DNA from: Cytospora piceicola
Lineage: Eukaryota > Ascomycota > Sordariomycetes > Diaporthales > Cytosporaceae
DNA: 64,000 nt
Assembly: GCA_023375675.1 (NCBI GenBank)
Contig: JALQBC010000016.1
Span: 434,001 to 498,000, forward strand
Direction: 5' to 3'
The translations under genes were made by a program, and so were the position numbers. Positions within the stretch are counted from its first letter, which is position 1, and every line of letters starts with the position of its first letter. A model generated the notes under the pieces. The model was given only the letters and a program-made list of their open reading frames with translations, did not search any database and was not told the DNA's origin. Shown one piece after another: positions 24,001 through 35,269 of the stretch.

Positions 24001-25129
24001 GCTCTGGCGTCGGGAAGAGAGGGAACTGCTCAGGCCGCTCAAGGTGCATCTGGGCGAGGACACCGGCGAGGAAGGCTTCGACTCAGGCGGTGTACAACAA
24101 GAATTCTTCCGCCTCGCCATTGCTGAGGCCTTGGACCCAGACTTTGGCGCCTTTACCATCGACGATACCAACCGCATGGCCTGGTTCCAACCCGGATCTA
24201 TCGAGCCCGAATGGAAATTCGAACTCATGGGCCTGGTCGTCGCCCTGGCCGTTTACAACGGCCTCACCCTCCCAGTCAGCTTCCCTAAGGCGCTATACCG
24301 CAAGCTCCTCGGCGAGCCGGTCACGGACATCCATCACATCGGCGATGGGTGGCCGCAGATAGCCAGGAGTCTAACAGAACTGCTCGAGTGGGACGAGACC
24401 CATGGTGCTGTGGAGGATGTATTTGCCATCACATACGAGTTCTCCACGAGCATGTTTAACGAACATGTGAGCCGGGAGATGCAGTCCATCACACCTGGGT
24501 CAAAGGGCAGCCCGGAGCATGAATGGCCACAATTTGAATACACCGCCGGCGCCGGGGCTGGGACATGGGGCGGTGCTTCGTCACGCGAGAACCCCGAGGA
24601 CGCGCCGCTCGTCACAAACGCCAACCGCAACGCGTACGTGAGCGACTACATCCGCTACATGACCGACGTGTCCGTCCGGCCGCAGTACGAATCCTTCGCC
24701 AAGGGCTTCCGGTCCATCCTGCACCCCAAGTCCCTCACCCTCCTCAACCCGGAGCTCCTGCAGAACCTCGTCGAGGGCCAGCAGGAGATCGACGTCGGCG
24801 AGCTCCGGAGGGCGACCCGCTACGTCGGGTACTCGGCCTCGTCCCGCGCCATCAAGGACTTCTGGAGCATAGTTAAGCGCTACGACGACCGAATGAAGCG
24901 GAAGCTGCTGGAGTTTGTCACCGCGTCCGACAGGGTCCCGGTCGGGGGCGTCAAGAACATCCAGTTCGTGGTGCAGAAGAACGGCGAGGAGGATGGTGAG
25001 GGCGGACACCTGCCGACGGCGTACACGTGTTACGGCACGCTCTTGCTGCCCGAGTACCGGGACCGGGAGGTGTTGAAGAAGCGGCTGGGCATGGCCTTGG
25101 AGAACGCGCAGGGGTTCGGGTTTGCGTAG
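21095..25129 (+). CDS. HECT-type E3 ubiquitin-protein ligase with N-terminal AZUL zinc finger
   Basis: Exons are 21095-23558 and 23616-25129 (1325 residues). The 57-bp intron (GTAAGT...CTGAC...CATAG) joins in phase. The ATG at 21095 is the first in frame. Residues about 78-140 form an AZUL domain (Cys pattern DGCGSNYCNTPTCFSF ... NALCPALR), the zinc finger of UBE3A-like ligases. A long Ser/Pro/Arg-rich, probably disordered, region spans about 150-570. The HECT catalytic domain covers about 950-1325, with FDSGGVQQEFFRL, the bilobed core, and the active-site Cys at about 1292 in TAYTCYGTLLLPEY, 33 residues before the end. This Cys takes ubiquitin from an E2 and passes it to substrate lysines. 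The protein resembles the Hul4/UBE3A branch; substrates are unknown. Confidence 0.93.
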
Positions 25130-25695
25130 GCGAACGGCCCTGGGACGGCAGCTTGACGATGATGATTAGCACGAGTGGAACGAGTGGAACAGTTGGGCTG
25201 GGCGACAGGTTCCTATTCCGAGGGCGTGTATGGGGGCATGTGATTACCGTTCTGCGAGTGCGGTGTTGCTATCCTCAGGTGATAGATAGCATGGGCGTAG
25301 GCATGATGGCATGGCATGGTATGGATTGTATGGCATGGCAGCGCGAGGCATTTGCGATACGGGAAATGATTAGTGGGTGGGACGTTTCCTGCTTGGCTTG
25401 GTTTCCCTTCTCTTGGCCAGTATTTATGTAGCGAATGCACCGTTTGTTTTGTATCGATGCATTATAGATCTTCAAATTGTCCGCGGCGAGTGCACTGTCA
25501 TCAAAGCACAGATCAAGACTCGGGTGTTACATCGCCATAGGTGACTTGATTTCACCAGGGACAGTAATAGGTATCTACCAGTCTATAGATCCGCGGAGCG
25601 ATCCAGCTTGATTTTGCCGACACAAGCGCCTGCTCTGTACAATGCCAATTCCTTTCTCAGGTCTCCGCTCATTACCCTTCCCCCCAGCTCGCCGT
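25130..25695. other. Convergent 3' intergenic region
   Basis: It lies between the 3' ends of the HECT ligase and CCT5 genes. It contains a degenerate ATGGC/ATGGT low-complexity run at about 25300-25345 and nothing else recognised. Confidence 0.5.
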
Positions 25696-27622
25696 TTAGA
25701 AGTCGTCCTCGCCGTTTCCGCTCACAATAACATTATTCACCTTCAGCACCATCCTGCAAAGCTGCGTGGCCAGCATGAGCTGCTGCTTCTTGCTGATGAG
25801 GGGGTCGATGACGAAGGCGTCCTTCATGTTGTTGGATCCGTTCTGCATGCAGTCCACACCCAGCCTGCCCCTGCCGCCCTCGCTCTTGACCTGCTGCGAC
25901 TTGATCTCGGCCAGGGTGGCGATGGGGTTCAGGCCGCTGTTCTCGGCCAGGGCCATGGGGACGGCATCGAGGGCCTCGGAGAAGGCGCGCATGGCGTACT
26001 GCTCGAGGCCGGGGGTCTTGACGGCGGCGTCCTCGACGGCGAGAGAACAGGCGATCTCGGCGGCACCACCACCGTAGACAACGCGGTTGTCACGTACCAG
26101 GTTCCGGACTACACAGAGGGCGTCGTGCAGGGAGCGCTTGGCCTCGTCGATGATCTAAAAGTTGTCAGCCGGTCGTGTTTCTTGTCAAGGGAGTTCGGGA
26201 TTTGGATTTCAAGGTCTTACCATCTTGTTGCTGCCACGCACGAAGACGGTGACAGCTCTTGTGTTGGCACACTCCTCGATGACGAGCATCTTCTCTCTTG
26301 TGGTACCGAAGGTCATCTCCCGCACAACACCGGCGGTACCCAGCTTCTCAGCCTTGAGGTCCTCGAACCTAGGTACGATCCGGCCGTTGGTGGCGATGGC
26401 AATCAGCTCGATCTCTGGCCCACCGACCCACCGCACGGCGGGAAGTCCGTTTTGCAAGAGCAGGTGGTTTGCCTCGTCGTCGAAGCCCCACTGACATATC
26501 GCAAGGTTGGCGCCCGTGTCCTTGATCTGCTGGATCATCTCGATGAACTTCTCGCGCTCGTAGTTCTGCAGCTTCTTGAACTCCTCCACCGTGGTGATGT
26601 CCAACTTGTGCTTGGTCTTGGGCTTTGGGGGCTCGAACGCGCATGTGAGGATGGCGATCTTGGCGTCTCGGACCTCGGAAGGCATTTGCGGGTGGGAGAA
26701 GTCCTTGTCGACAATAACTCCCTTGACCAGCAGCGTGTCCTCCAGCGCGCCACCCACTTTTCCGTCGACCTTGATCAGCTCAAAGTCGACATCTTTCCTC
26801 TCGAGGTCGGCGACAGACATGATGGCGTCGACGGCGATGTTGGCGAACTGATCGTGTGCCTTGGAAACGATCTTGCTGCCCAAACTTGTCCGGGCCACCT
26901 TGAAGAGGTTCTCTTTGTCGTCCTTGCTGAAGCTAATGGTGTCTGCGATGTTGTCCAGCTCGGCAACTGCTATCTCGCAGGCCTGGTCGTAACCGTCTGC
27001 GATACGGATGGGGTGGATTCCCTTGTCGATGAGCTCGGCAGCCTGCTCCAGCAGAGCGCCGGCCAGGACGACAACGCCGGTCGTACCATCTCCTATCTCG
27101 TCATCTTGTGATTTTGACAGCTCTACCAACAGCTTGGCGACGTGGTTTGTAATCTCCATCTGCTGTAGGATAGTGGCACCATCGTTGGTGACGGTGATGT
27201 CGCCATCGGGGGAAATCAGGATCTTGTCGAGGCCACGGGGGCCGAGGGAGCTCTTGACGATGTTTGCGACCGTCCGGGCGGCGAGGATATGGTTCTTGAC
27301 GGCTTCGTTACCGAACTGTCTTCTCTTCTTGCCTTGGCTGCAGACGACAGCACGTTAGTATAGGACTGTGGAGTGGTCGATGAGCTTGCTAAAGCTCGAG
27401 GGAAGCGGCCTGACGTACTCTCGGACAACAATGAAAGGTCTTCCTTGCTCGTCCTTGGTGACCACCGCTGTAGGTCATAGTCAGTATGCTGAGTCGACGA
27501 GGGGGAGCTTCGGTTGTTAAGTACCATTCGACAAGTCCAGATCTAAGCACGATGGGGACAGATTAGTATACGGCCAACAAGCTTTATAGGAATGGGCAGT
27601 GGTTGGACATACTCATAGCCAT
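25696..27622 (-). CDS. cct5: T-complex protein 1 subunit epsilon (CCT5), group II chaperonin
   Basis: CCT5 is one of eight subunits of the cytosolic TRiC/CCT chaperonin that folds actin and tubulin. Five coding exons are 27622-27613, 27542-27525, 27467-27419, 27337-26221 and 26154-25696 (550 residues). All junctions keep phase. The N-terminus after splicing reads [20 protein letters not shown], then [13 protein letters not shown]. Chaperonin hallmarks are [21 protein letters not shown], the ATPase motif [14 protein letters not shown] and, near the end, VYGGGAAE and the C-terminal GVD block. The first coding exon is 10 nt and the second only 18 nt, so four introns crowd into the first 1.4 kb. 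The intron 3 donor is GTACGT; intron 4 ends with TTTTAG. Confidence 0.95.
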
Positions 27623-27757
27623 CTTGTATGATTGTTGAGTGACCTAACCTTGAAGCAAGATCCTCTTTAAGTTCACTAAAGAGGGTGCAGAAGGTCTAAG
27701 GTCGAGGAGGTAGGTCAGGGGAAGGGGTGTGGTGTAGGTACAGCGTTGGGGACGTGT

Positions 27758-28090
27758 CTAAGGCGCGCCTACGGCTACTGCAGCTCTACCAAAATTTACC
27801 CCTGTCGTCTTTGGGGACCCCTCCAGCCCAAACGACACATAGGCCGGAGCTTCGGCGGAACCAAACTTCCACGCTTCACCTGGCTTCAGTAGCCTTCTAA
27901 CGGGCGCTATCTTATCTTTGAAATTTGGAGGGGCTGATTTGGCAGCAGCTTCACTGGGATCCACCCCTGAATCCGCCTGGACTGCTAGAATACGTCAGCG
28001 GGGTAGTGACTTGCTAGGCTGTTAGGTAGGTCTAGCCCGACCGTCGCAGGCACCAGTTGCCTTTTTGACGGGGAGGGGAGAGGCCTTCAT
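27758..28090 (-). CDS. Small two-exon hypothetical protein (90-91 residues)
   Basis: Exon 1 is 28090-28042 (MKASPLPVKKATGACD) and exon 2 starts at 27984 or 27981 and ends at 27758. The short intron has a branch CTGAC followed by CTAG and CAG acceptors three bases apart; both give the same frame, differing by one residue. Exon 2 includes FKDKIAPVRRLLKPGEAWKF and ends GRAAVAVGAP. No family is recognised. It sits in the gap between CCT5 and HBS1 and starts 148 bp from the HBS1 ATG in the opposite direction. The donor (GTCGGG) is weak, which lowers confidence. Confidence 0.45.
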
Positions 28091-28238
28091 TGTTTCATTG
28101 TGTACCTGTTCTTCCTGTTCCATTAACAGCCAGCTCTCTTGACCACACTTGGGACAAGGAACATACTTAACTGGTCATCAAAGCGACTCCGCAGTTAGAA
28201 GAACGCTTCACATTCTACGCTTTACGCCTGTCGTCAAG
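28091..28238. promoter_or_regulatory. Compact bidirectional promoter candidate
   Basis: Only 148 bp separate the divergent start codons of the small gene (-) and HBS1 (+). Any promoter elements for both must be shared or overlap the transcribed leaders. This depends on the small gene being real. Confidence 0.35.
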
Positions 28239-30686
28239 ATGTCGCGGCATCGAATGTACCAGAACTATGACTACGAGGAGGACCTTGACGAATTCGATGG
28301 AGACACCTTCGCAGCAGAGGAAGAGGAGGACGAACTCTCCCCGGAGGATCGCGCCCAGATGACGGCGGGTACCGAAGAGATCAAGACAGTCCTGGGCCCC
28401 CAAGCTGGCAAGGTCACGACCAAGCAGATCCAGGAAGCGCTGTGGCATTACTACTACGATATCGACAAGACGGTCGCCTACCTGATCAGCAAGTTCGTCG
28501 ATCCTGCGCCCGCGCCAGCAGCCAAGAGCAAGCCGCAAAAGAACCCGCCACCGACATCCAATGGTATGCCATTTCCTCATTCCCTGCTTTCTGTTGACCT
28601 CCCCTTGCCAACAGGTGCCTCCGAAGCAGATCCATGGAGAGTCCGTGCAGTCAACTCGAGGCCAAGGCAATCATGTGCAAGCTTCTTTGCCGACATGCCC
28701 TGGATGAACATCCCCGAGGACCGCAGGACCGTCTTCATTGGGCCCCAACGTACGCATGGTGGTGGGCTTTTGGGCGGCTCATCGGCGCCACCGAAGATGT
28801 CTAAACTCCAGGCTCTTGCGGCCGCCAGGAAAAGGAAGGCGGAGGGGAAAAAGTCCGAGTCAGGCCAGGAGGAATCTGCCCCGAAGGAGGCAACCCCGAC
28901 GGAGATGGTTCAGCGAGGAGTTGCCAAGATGAAGATAGCCCAGAAGGAGGTCGACCGGAGCCCATCGCCAGCTATCTCATCCACCAACCCCGACACTGCC
29001 AATTCCCTGCCACCCACCCTCGACGGCGCGCTGGAATCTCGGGAGACTTCACAACCTCCTGTCCCAAAGGCGGAACCCTCAGCATTCGCACAGGCCCTCC
29101 TGAATAATGACTCTGCTTCGGAGGCACCAGGCCGCTTGTACCCACCGCCCTGGATGGCGTATACGACCCCTGATGCTTTGAGAGAGGCCTTCTCGAAGCC
29201 ATCCCCTGACGATGTGGTGCTGGCGGCCCAATCGCAAGGTTCGATGCGAGTTGCGAAGAAATAGGGGCTAATGACAGCTGCTGACCTCCCTTCCGCAGCA
29301 GGGAAAAAGCCTACATCAGCTACACCGAACGCCAAAAATAAAGACTCAGCGGAGACAGCTCTGAAAAACTTGAAAATCGCGGAGACGCCTCTACCAAAAA
29401 GCAAGAACCTGAACGTCCTCAAAGAATATGAGAGCAGTACGCAGAAGAAGCATGCCAGCTTTGTGGTTGTGGGCCACGTGGATTCCGGCAAAAGTACGAT
29501 GACCGGCCGGATGCTGCTGGACTTAGGCGTGGTCAACCAGCGGACGGTAGACAAACACCGGAAGGAGGCCGAGAAGATCGGCAAGGGTTCGTTCTCTCTT
29601 GCATGGGTGCTTGACACGCGAGAAGAGGAAAGAGAGCACGGTGTCACCATCGACATCGCTACGAACAATTTCGAAACCGACAAGACATTGTTCACAATTC
29701 TCGATGCACCTGGGCACAAGGATTACGTGCCAAACATGCTGGCCGGAGCCAGTCAGGCAGATTTCGCGGTCTTGGTGATCGATGCGGCCAAGGGTGCATT
29801 TGAGGCAGGACTCAAGGGCCAGACGAGAGAGCATGCCCTTCTACTACGAAGTATGGGCGTATTCCGGCTGATTGTCGCTGTCAACAAGCTTGATACAGCA
29901 GATTGGGACAAGGAACGCTTTGACGAAATCAAGGACCAAATCATGGGCTCTTTGAAAGTGTTGAAATTCCGTGATAAGGACATCAGCTTTGTGCCTGTTT
30001 CTGGTCTCACCGGAGACAACATTGTTCGCCGGACAACAGACCCAAACGCATCGTGGTACACGGGTCCAACGCTCATCGAGGAGCTGGAGAACTCGGAACC
30101 TGCCCAACGGCCGCTCGACAAGCCTTTACGAATGACCATCGCAGACCTCTGGGACACACGCCAGAGCCCCATCACCGTGTCCGGCCGAATAGACGCCGGA
30201 TCACTTCAGGTTGGCGATGCCCTTCTTGTGCAACCAAGTGGCGAGAAGGCCTATGTCAAGGCTCTCGAGATGAACCAAGAGCCTGTCGACTGGGCTGTCG
30301 CGGGTCAGCATGTTGTCGTATACCTTTCCCATATCGACGAGGACCACATCCGCGCCGGCGACGTCATATGTCCACCTTCGAACCCGATTCCATGCGTCGA
30401 CACATTTACCATGAGGGCATTGGCATTCGACACCTTCTTCCCCATGCCAGTCGAGATTCACAAGGGCAGACTCCATGTCGCAGGGAAGGTCTCGCAGCTA
30501 CGAGCTGTCCTCGACCTGCATACGGGCGCGGTCACCAAGAAGAAGCCCCAGGTCGTGAAGGCTGGCAGCGTGGCCCGGATCAGGATGAAGACGGACGAGA
30601 AGGTCCCACTGGAGCCTGGCGAAAGAGTGGTTATCCGGTACAACGGAGACACGGTTGCGGCTGGCTTACTGGAAGAATCGCAATAA
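28239..30686 (+). CDS. hbs1: HBS1-like translational GTPase (ribosome rescue / no-go decay factor)
   Basis: Hbs1 pairs with Dom34/Pelota to split stalled ribosomes. Exons are 28239-28563, 28615-29238 and 29299-30686 (778 residues). The HBS1 N-terminal domain contains TTKQIQEALWHYYYDIDKTV at about 60-85. A linker with the conserved FSKPSPDDVVLAAQ follows. The GTPase begins at about 374 with GHVDSGKST, then DAPGHKDY and NKLD, and continues into eEF1A-like beta-barrel domains. Without splicing, an in-frame TAG (29262) would separate the two halves. The 60-bp intron 29239-29298 (donor GTTCGA, weak; branch CTGAC; acceptor CCGCAG) removes it in phase. The first intron (51 bp) is a multiple of three with no stop, so its retention would add 17 residues. 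The neighbouring promoter is shared with the small minus-strand gene. Confidence 0.93.
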
Positions 30687-32112
30687 CACAGCCCACTACT
30701 CTACTTGGCCGAAATACCACTCAATGAAGCCACATCCCATATGCAAGAGTGTAGATTTTATATACAATAATGTCAGAGATGACGGAATGTGGTGCAATTC
30801 ATGTGGTGGATTCCATCCTGGCAAGTTTCGATTGTTGGTCACAAGCCACGCTCTTGATGGCGACCAGGTTCAAGCAACATTGTTGTAGCCATGGTCCCGT
30901 TCTAGCCCGGTGCCTGGCCCCAGTCGTCCATCCGATCAGCAAACGGGCAGACAGGGTCCACGAACTGGAAGGAAGAAGGTCTGTGCTGCCGGGCCTAATC
31001 TGACACATGTGATTCGGATGAGCCTCCGTTGCCCAGGTGGGTGGGTGCCACCTAGGACCCTTGCTTGTCTCGGAGGACATTGAGAGTCATCCATCCTTAG
31101 AAGAGTATGCCGGACAACAAGACGTAGCACCTACAATATGGTTTCATCTCTTACTGTGTAATTCGCGATTATGCAAAGTGCCAGAGTGCCAGCAGCTGTT
31201 GTGTTTGAATACCTAGGTACTGGTACAGTAGTCACTTATAACACGCTGGCCCACCGGAAGAACCCCAGAGATGTTTCTCGAAGGCAAAACCGGGGAAGAG
31301 GGGAGCGAGGATGGAGCTCTGCATGACGATCCAAAACCAGTCAAATTAATACGAAAAGGACACGCTGGCAGTAAAAGTCACACTGGGCCACAAGTGAAGC
31401 AACTCTGGGTTCCAGCCGCATGGATGCAGTCGCCTGGCCGCCTCCCAGTTCCCACTGTGGCCATGGTACTGTATGAGTAATGATAGAAAGGAGGGGAACT
31501 TCTTGAAGGGACATTCTGTTGTGTTCTTTCATGAGGCGAAACATCGTAAAGAACAGTATCAAGTGTCTCATTCATTTCTGTAGGCTGACTTTGTCAACTG
31601 ACCACCTGGGCAGAGCGCAGTGAAGGCATCAAGCACCCTTCTTGGTGGGAATCAGGTATCCTTAGAGATGTGATTGGTATCCCTTATCTATGTTTTACCC
31701 AGAAAAGGCTCCCAGCTGTTAGTCACTTCAGCCCGTGAGTTGGATGCTACATCAAACCAGCTGTAACTCCAAGACAAATTGCCCCCGTAATCCCTGCAGG
31801 CGCTAGTGGACTTAGTGAAATCTGGCTTCCTAAAGAGAACTGGACACATCGACGTTTAAGCTTCTTGAAGGTAATATTTCAATCGTCACTACCTGGCAGC
31901 TCTTTCACCCAAAACTTTGTCTCCTTCCCTTCTTCATTCCCGCCCACCACAACAACAATCTGCTTTCGCATATCTTGCCTTACCACACAGGCTTGAGCAA
32001 GGCGACCACTTCTCCCTCTTCTTCTTCATACCCTTTTCCCCCCATTACATCTCGATACCCTTTCTGTTTGTTGTCTATCCCATCCACGTTCCCGTACACA
32101 ACTCGCGCCGCA
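30687..32112. other. Intergenic: HBS1 3' flank and KAR2 promoter
   Basis: No supported gene is present. Two CTTCTTGAAG palindromes (about 31499 and 31861) resemble heat-shock element cores. The last 200 bp before the KAR2 ATG are pyrimidine-rich, as in highly expressed fungal promoters. Confidence 0.5.
31861..31870. promoter_or_regulatory. Heat-shock-element-like core CTTCTTGAAG upstream of KAR2
   Basis: The inverted TTC..GAA pair is the minimal HSE arrangement and sits 243 bp before the BiP start codon. A second identical core lies near 31499. HSF control of BiP is known in fungi; binding here is inference. I did not find a convincing CCAAT-N9-CCACG element. Confidence 0.3.
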
Positions 32113-34436
32113 ATGGAGCCGCGGTCGAGAAGCACCATGGCCATGGGCCTTGGTCTGGTCTTCTGGATGTTCCTTCTCTTCTCTCCTCTCGCCTGGGTTG
32201 GACAAGCCAAGGCTGACGACACTGACAACTATGGCACCGTTATTGGTATTGTAAGTTGCGCCCAAACTACTTGCGCCTGTCGCAATTCCGACGGGACACC
32301 TTGTGTGTCCGTGTCCCAACCAAGAGAGGGCAATTACTAATCTCTCCTTTTTCTACAGGATCTGGGCACGACCTACAGCTGTGTGGGTGTGATGCAAAAA
32401 GGCAAGGTTGAGATCCTCGTCAACGACCAAGGTACGTTCTGCCACTCGGCTCCCAGCTGTCGCAACACGTCTGCTCGACCAGGAAACTGACCTCTGTCTT
32501 CTCTTCCTATAGGAAACCGTATTACCCCATCTTACGTCGCCTTCACTGAGGAGGAGCGTCTGGTTGGTGACGCCGCAAAGAACCAGGCTGCGGCAAACCC
32601 CAGCAACACTATTTTCGATATCAAGTACGTGGCCTTTGTTTTGAATTCTGCGCTAGTACGCAACCACCCAGGCACAACGGCTAACAAAGACCACCTTACA
32701 GGCGATTGATCGGCCAAAAGTTCTCTGACGACGCCGTCCAGCGCGATCTCAAGCACTTCCCCTTCAAGGTCATCGCCAAGGATGACAAGCCCTACGTTCA
32801 GGTTTCCGTCAACGGTGAGGACAAGAAGTTCTCCCCCGAGGAGGTCTCCGCCATGATTCTGGGCAAGATGAAGGAGGTGGCCGAGTCCTACCTCGGAAAG
32901 AAGGTTACCCACGCCGTCGTCACCGTCCCGGCCTACTTCAACGACAACCAGCGCCAGGCTACCAAGGATGCCGGTATCATTGCCGGTCTCAACGTCCTCC
33001 GTATTGTCAACGAGCCCACGGCTGCCGCTATCGCGTACGGTCTGGACAAGACCGGCGAGGAGCGCCAGATCATCGTGTACGATCTTGGTGGTGGTACCTT
33101 CGATGTCTCCCTCCTCTCTATCGACCAGGGTGTCTTTGAGGTTCTGGCTACTGCCGGTGATACCCACCTTGGTGGTGAGGACTTTGACCAGCGTGTCATC
33201 AACCACTTCGCCAAGAGCTACAACAAGAAGAACGGCGTCGACGTCACCAAGGACCAGAAGGCCATGGGCAAGCTTAAGCGTGAGGCCGAGAAGGCCAAGC
33301 GTACCCTCTCTTCCCAGATGTCCACCCGTATCGAGATTGAGGCCTTCTTTGACGGCAAGGACTTCTCCGAGACCCTGACCCGGGCCAAGTTCGAGGAGCT
33401 CAACATCGACCTCTTCAAGAAGACCATCAAGCCTGTCGAGCAGGTTCTCAAGGACGCCAAGGTCAAGAAGGACGAGATCGACGATATCGTTCTCGTTGGT
33501 GGTTCCACCCGTATCCCCAAGGTCCAGGCCCTCATTGAGGAGTACTTCGGTGGCAAGAAGGCCAGCAAGGGTATCAACCCCGACGAGGCTGTCGCTTTCG
33601 GCGCTGCTGTGCAGGCTGGTGTTCTTTCCGGCGAGGAGGGTACTGAGGATATCGTCCTCATGGACGTCAACCCGCTCACCCTGGGCATTGAGACCACCGG
33701 AGGTGTCATGACCAAGCTGATCCCCCGCAACACCCCCATCCCCACTCGCAAGAGCCAGATCTTCTCCACGGCCGCCGACAACCAGCCCGTCGTCTTGATC
33801 CAGGTGTTCGAAGGCGAGCGTTCTATGACGAAGGACAACAACCTCCTCGGCAAGTTCGAGTTGACTGGTATCCCCCCAGCACCCCGTGGAGTTCCCCAGA
33901 TCGAGGTCTCTTTCGAGCTCGACGCCAACGGAATCCTCAAGGTTTCCGCCGTCGACAAGGGAACTGGCAAGGGCGAGTCCATCACCATCACCAACGACAA
34001 GGGCCGCCTTACCCAGGAGGAGATTGAGCGTATGGTCGCCGAGGCTGAGAAGTACGCCGAGGAGGACAAGGCCACCCGTGAGCGCATTGAGGCTCGTAAC
34101 GGCCTGGAGAACTACGCCTTCAACCTGAAGAACCAGGTCAACGATGAGGATGGTCTTGGTGGCAAGATCGACGAGGAGGACAAGGAGACCGTAAGTTTTA
34201 TTCACCACACTTTTGACGTCTTGACAGACTGCTAACATGACTATCAGATCCTTGAGGCCGTCAAGGAGGCCAGCGACTGGCTTGAGGAGAACGCAGCCAC
34301 TGCTGTTACCGAGGACTTCGAGGAGCAGAAGGAGAAGCTGTCCAACGTCGCCTACCCCATCACCAGCAAGCTCTACGGCTCTGGCGGTGCCCCGGGTGGT
34401 GAAGATGACGAGCCCCTGGACCACGATGAACTCTAA
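32113..34436 (+). CDS. kar2: ER-lumenal Hsp70 chaperone BiP/Kar2
   Basis: BiP drives protein translocation and folding in the ER and senses unfolded proteins. Five exons: 32113-32250, 32359-32431, 32513-32624, 32702-34190 and 34248-34436 (666 residues). All junctions keep phase, with GTAAGT/GTACGT donors. The N-terminus has a signal peptide ([19 protein letters not shown] core ending near GQAKA). Hsp70 signatures follow: [24 protein letters not shown] and [16 protein letters not shown]. The substrate-binding domain begins near NPLTLGIET. The protein ends [13 protein letters not shown], so the ER-retention tetrapeptide HDEL is present. Codon use is strongly biased to C-ending codons, fitting high expression. 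A 630-codon open frame on the opposite strand is a known kind of Hsp70 shadow. Confidence 0.98.
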
Positions 34437-35269
34437 ATTATGATAGAAGAGGCAAAGAACCTCCGAGGGAGGAAAGGTCCATAAAAAGGTTTACTTGAGA
34501 GTAATTCAAGAATATTTTGGCATTTTATCTGCTGCTTGCGGTGTTACTGGTACGGGAAGATCGGAATCGGGAACGCATTACAGTGGTAGAAAGCCACATC
34601 AAGTTTTGTATGATACAGGAGTTCCGTAGTCTTTGAAGGCTTTATTTGATACCAATTCTCCGCATCTTAGTGGCTCAGTACGTATCAGTGCAGATAAGTA
34701 GGGCGGCGAGCCGTGACCTTCGGCCGATCAGGTCCCCACGCGGAGCCGTGATGCCGGAAAGCTTCGGAGCCAACCGAGACCCCGCTGATAAGTTAGGATA
34801 TGGCATACATAGTATATATATCAAAAAAACCACAGCTCAAAGTGTGAGGCACATTTACATACAGCCAAGCATCATTTCTCTTCTAGATACACAGCAGCCT
34901 CTCAAGCCACAAGATGCCCTCAAACGAACCCCCCGTCAGCACACACAACGGCTCATTTCTGGAGTAGGTAGGGATAGAATGTAGGAAGAGGTACTATCTT
35001 TTTGGACACTGCTAGCTATCATGTACACAGCTATCCCGAAGGAGACCATTTGGGTGCAAGAAAATATGGGCAGATAGAAGATGCAACAAAATCCATAAGT
35101 GGTCCTACAACATCTTCAGGTCCCACTCCATTGGGCCAGATAGTAAGCCCGTCGAGTTAGAATTGCTAGGCGACCTCAAGAGCCTAGCAAACACCAAGTA
35201 TGGGCAGACCGAGCATTGACGCTACTCGCTCCCTGCCAGAAACACCAGACTGAACAACAAGATCCTTCA
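34437..35269. other. Convergent 3' intergenic region between KAR2 and LSB5
   Basis: No gene is supported. A GC-rich 100-bp block (about 34690-34800) stands out from AT-rich surroundings and contains cagataag and ctgataag near its ends; it may be a relic element. Confidence 0.45.

Noticed and set aside
25642..27111. 489-codon open frame antisense to CCT5
   Set aside because: It spans two CCT5 exons and an intron on the opposite strand. The CCT5 exons are conserved and in phase.
29265..30686. Separate eEF1A-like gene starting at 29271
   Set aside because: The frame, the intron phase and the HBS1 N-terminal domain directly upstream all show one split HBS1 gene.
31271..31480. 69-codon plus-strand frame in the KAR2 promoter region
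   Set aside because: No conserved features, and overlapping frames on both strands are equally open.
32532..34424. 630-codon open frame antisense to KAR2
   Set aside because: Long antisense frames opposite Hsp70 genes are a well-known artefact of codon bias and have led to false glutamate-dehydrogenase annotations. The protein is Leu/Val/Asp low-complexity and the sense strand is a complete, correctly spliced BiP.
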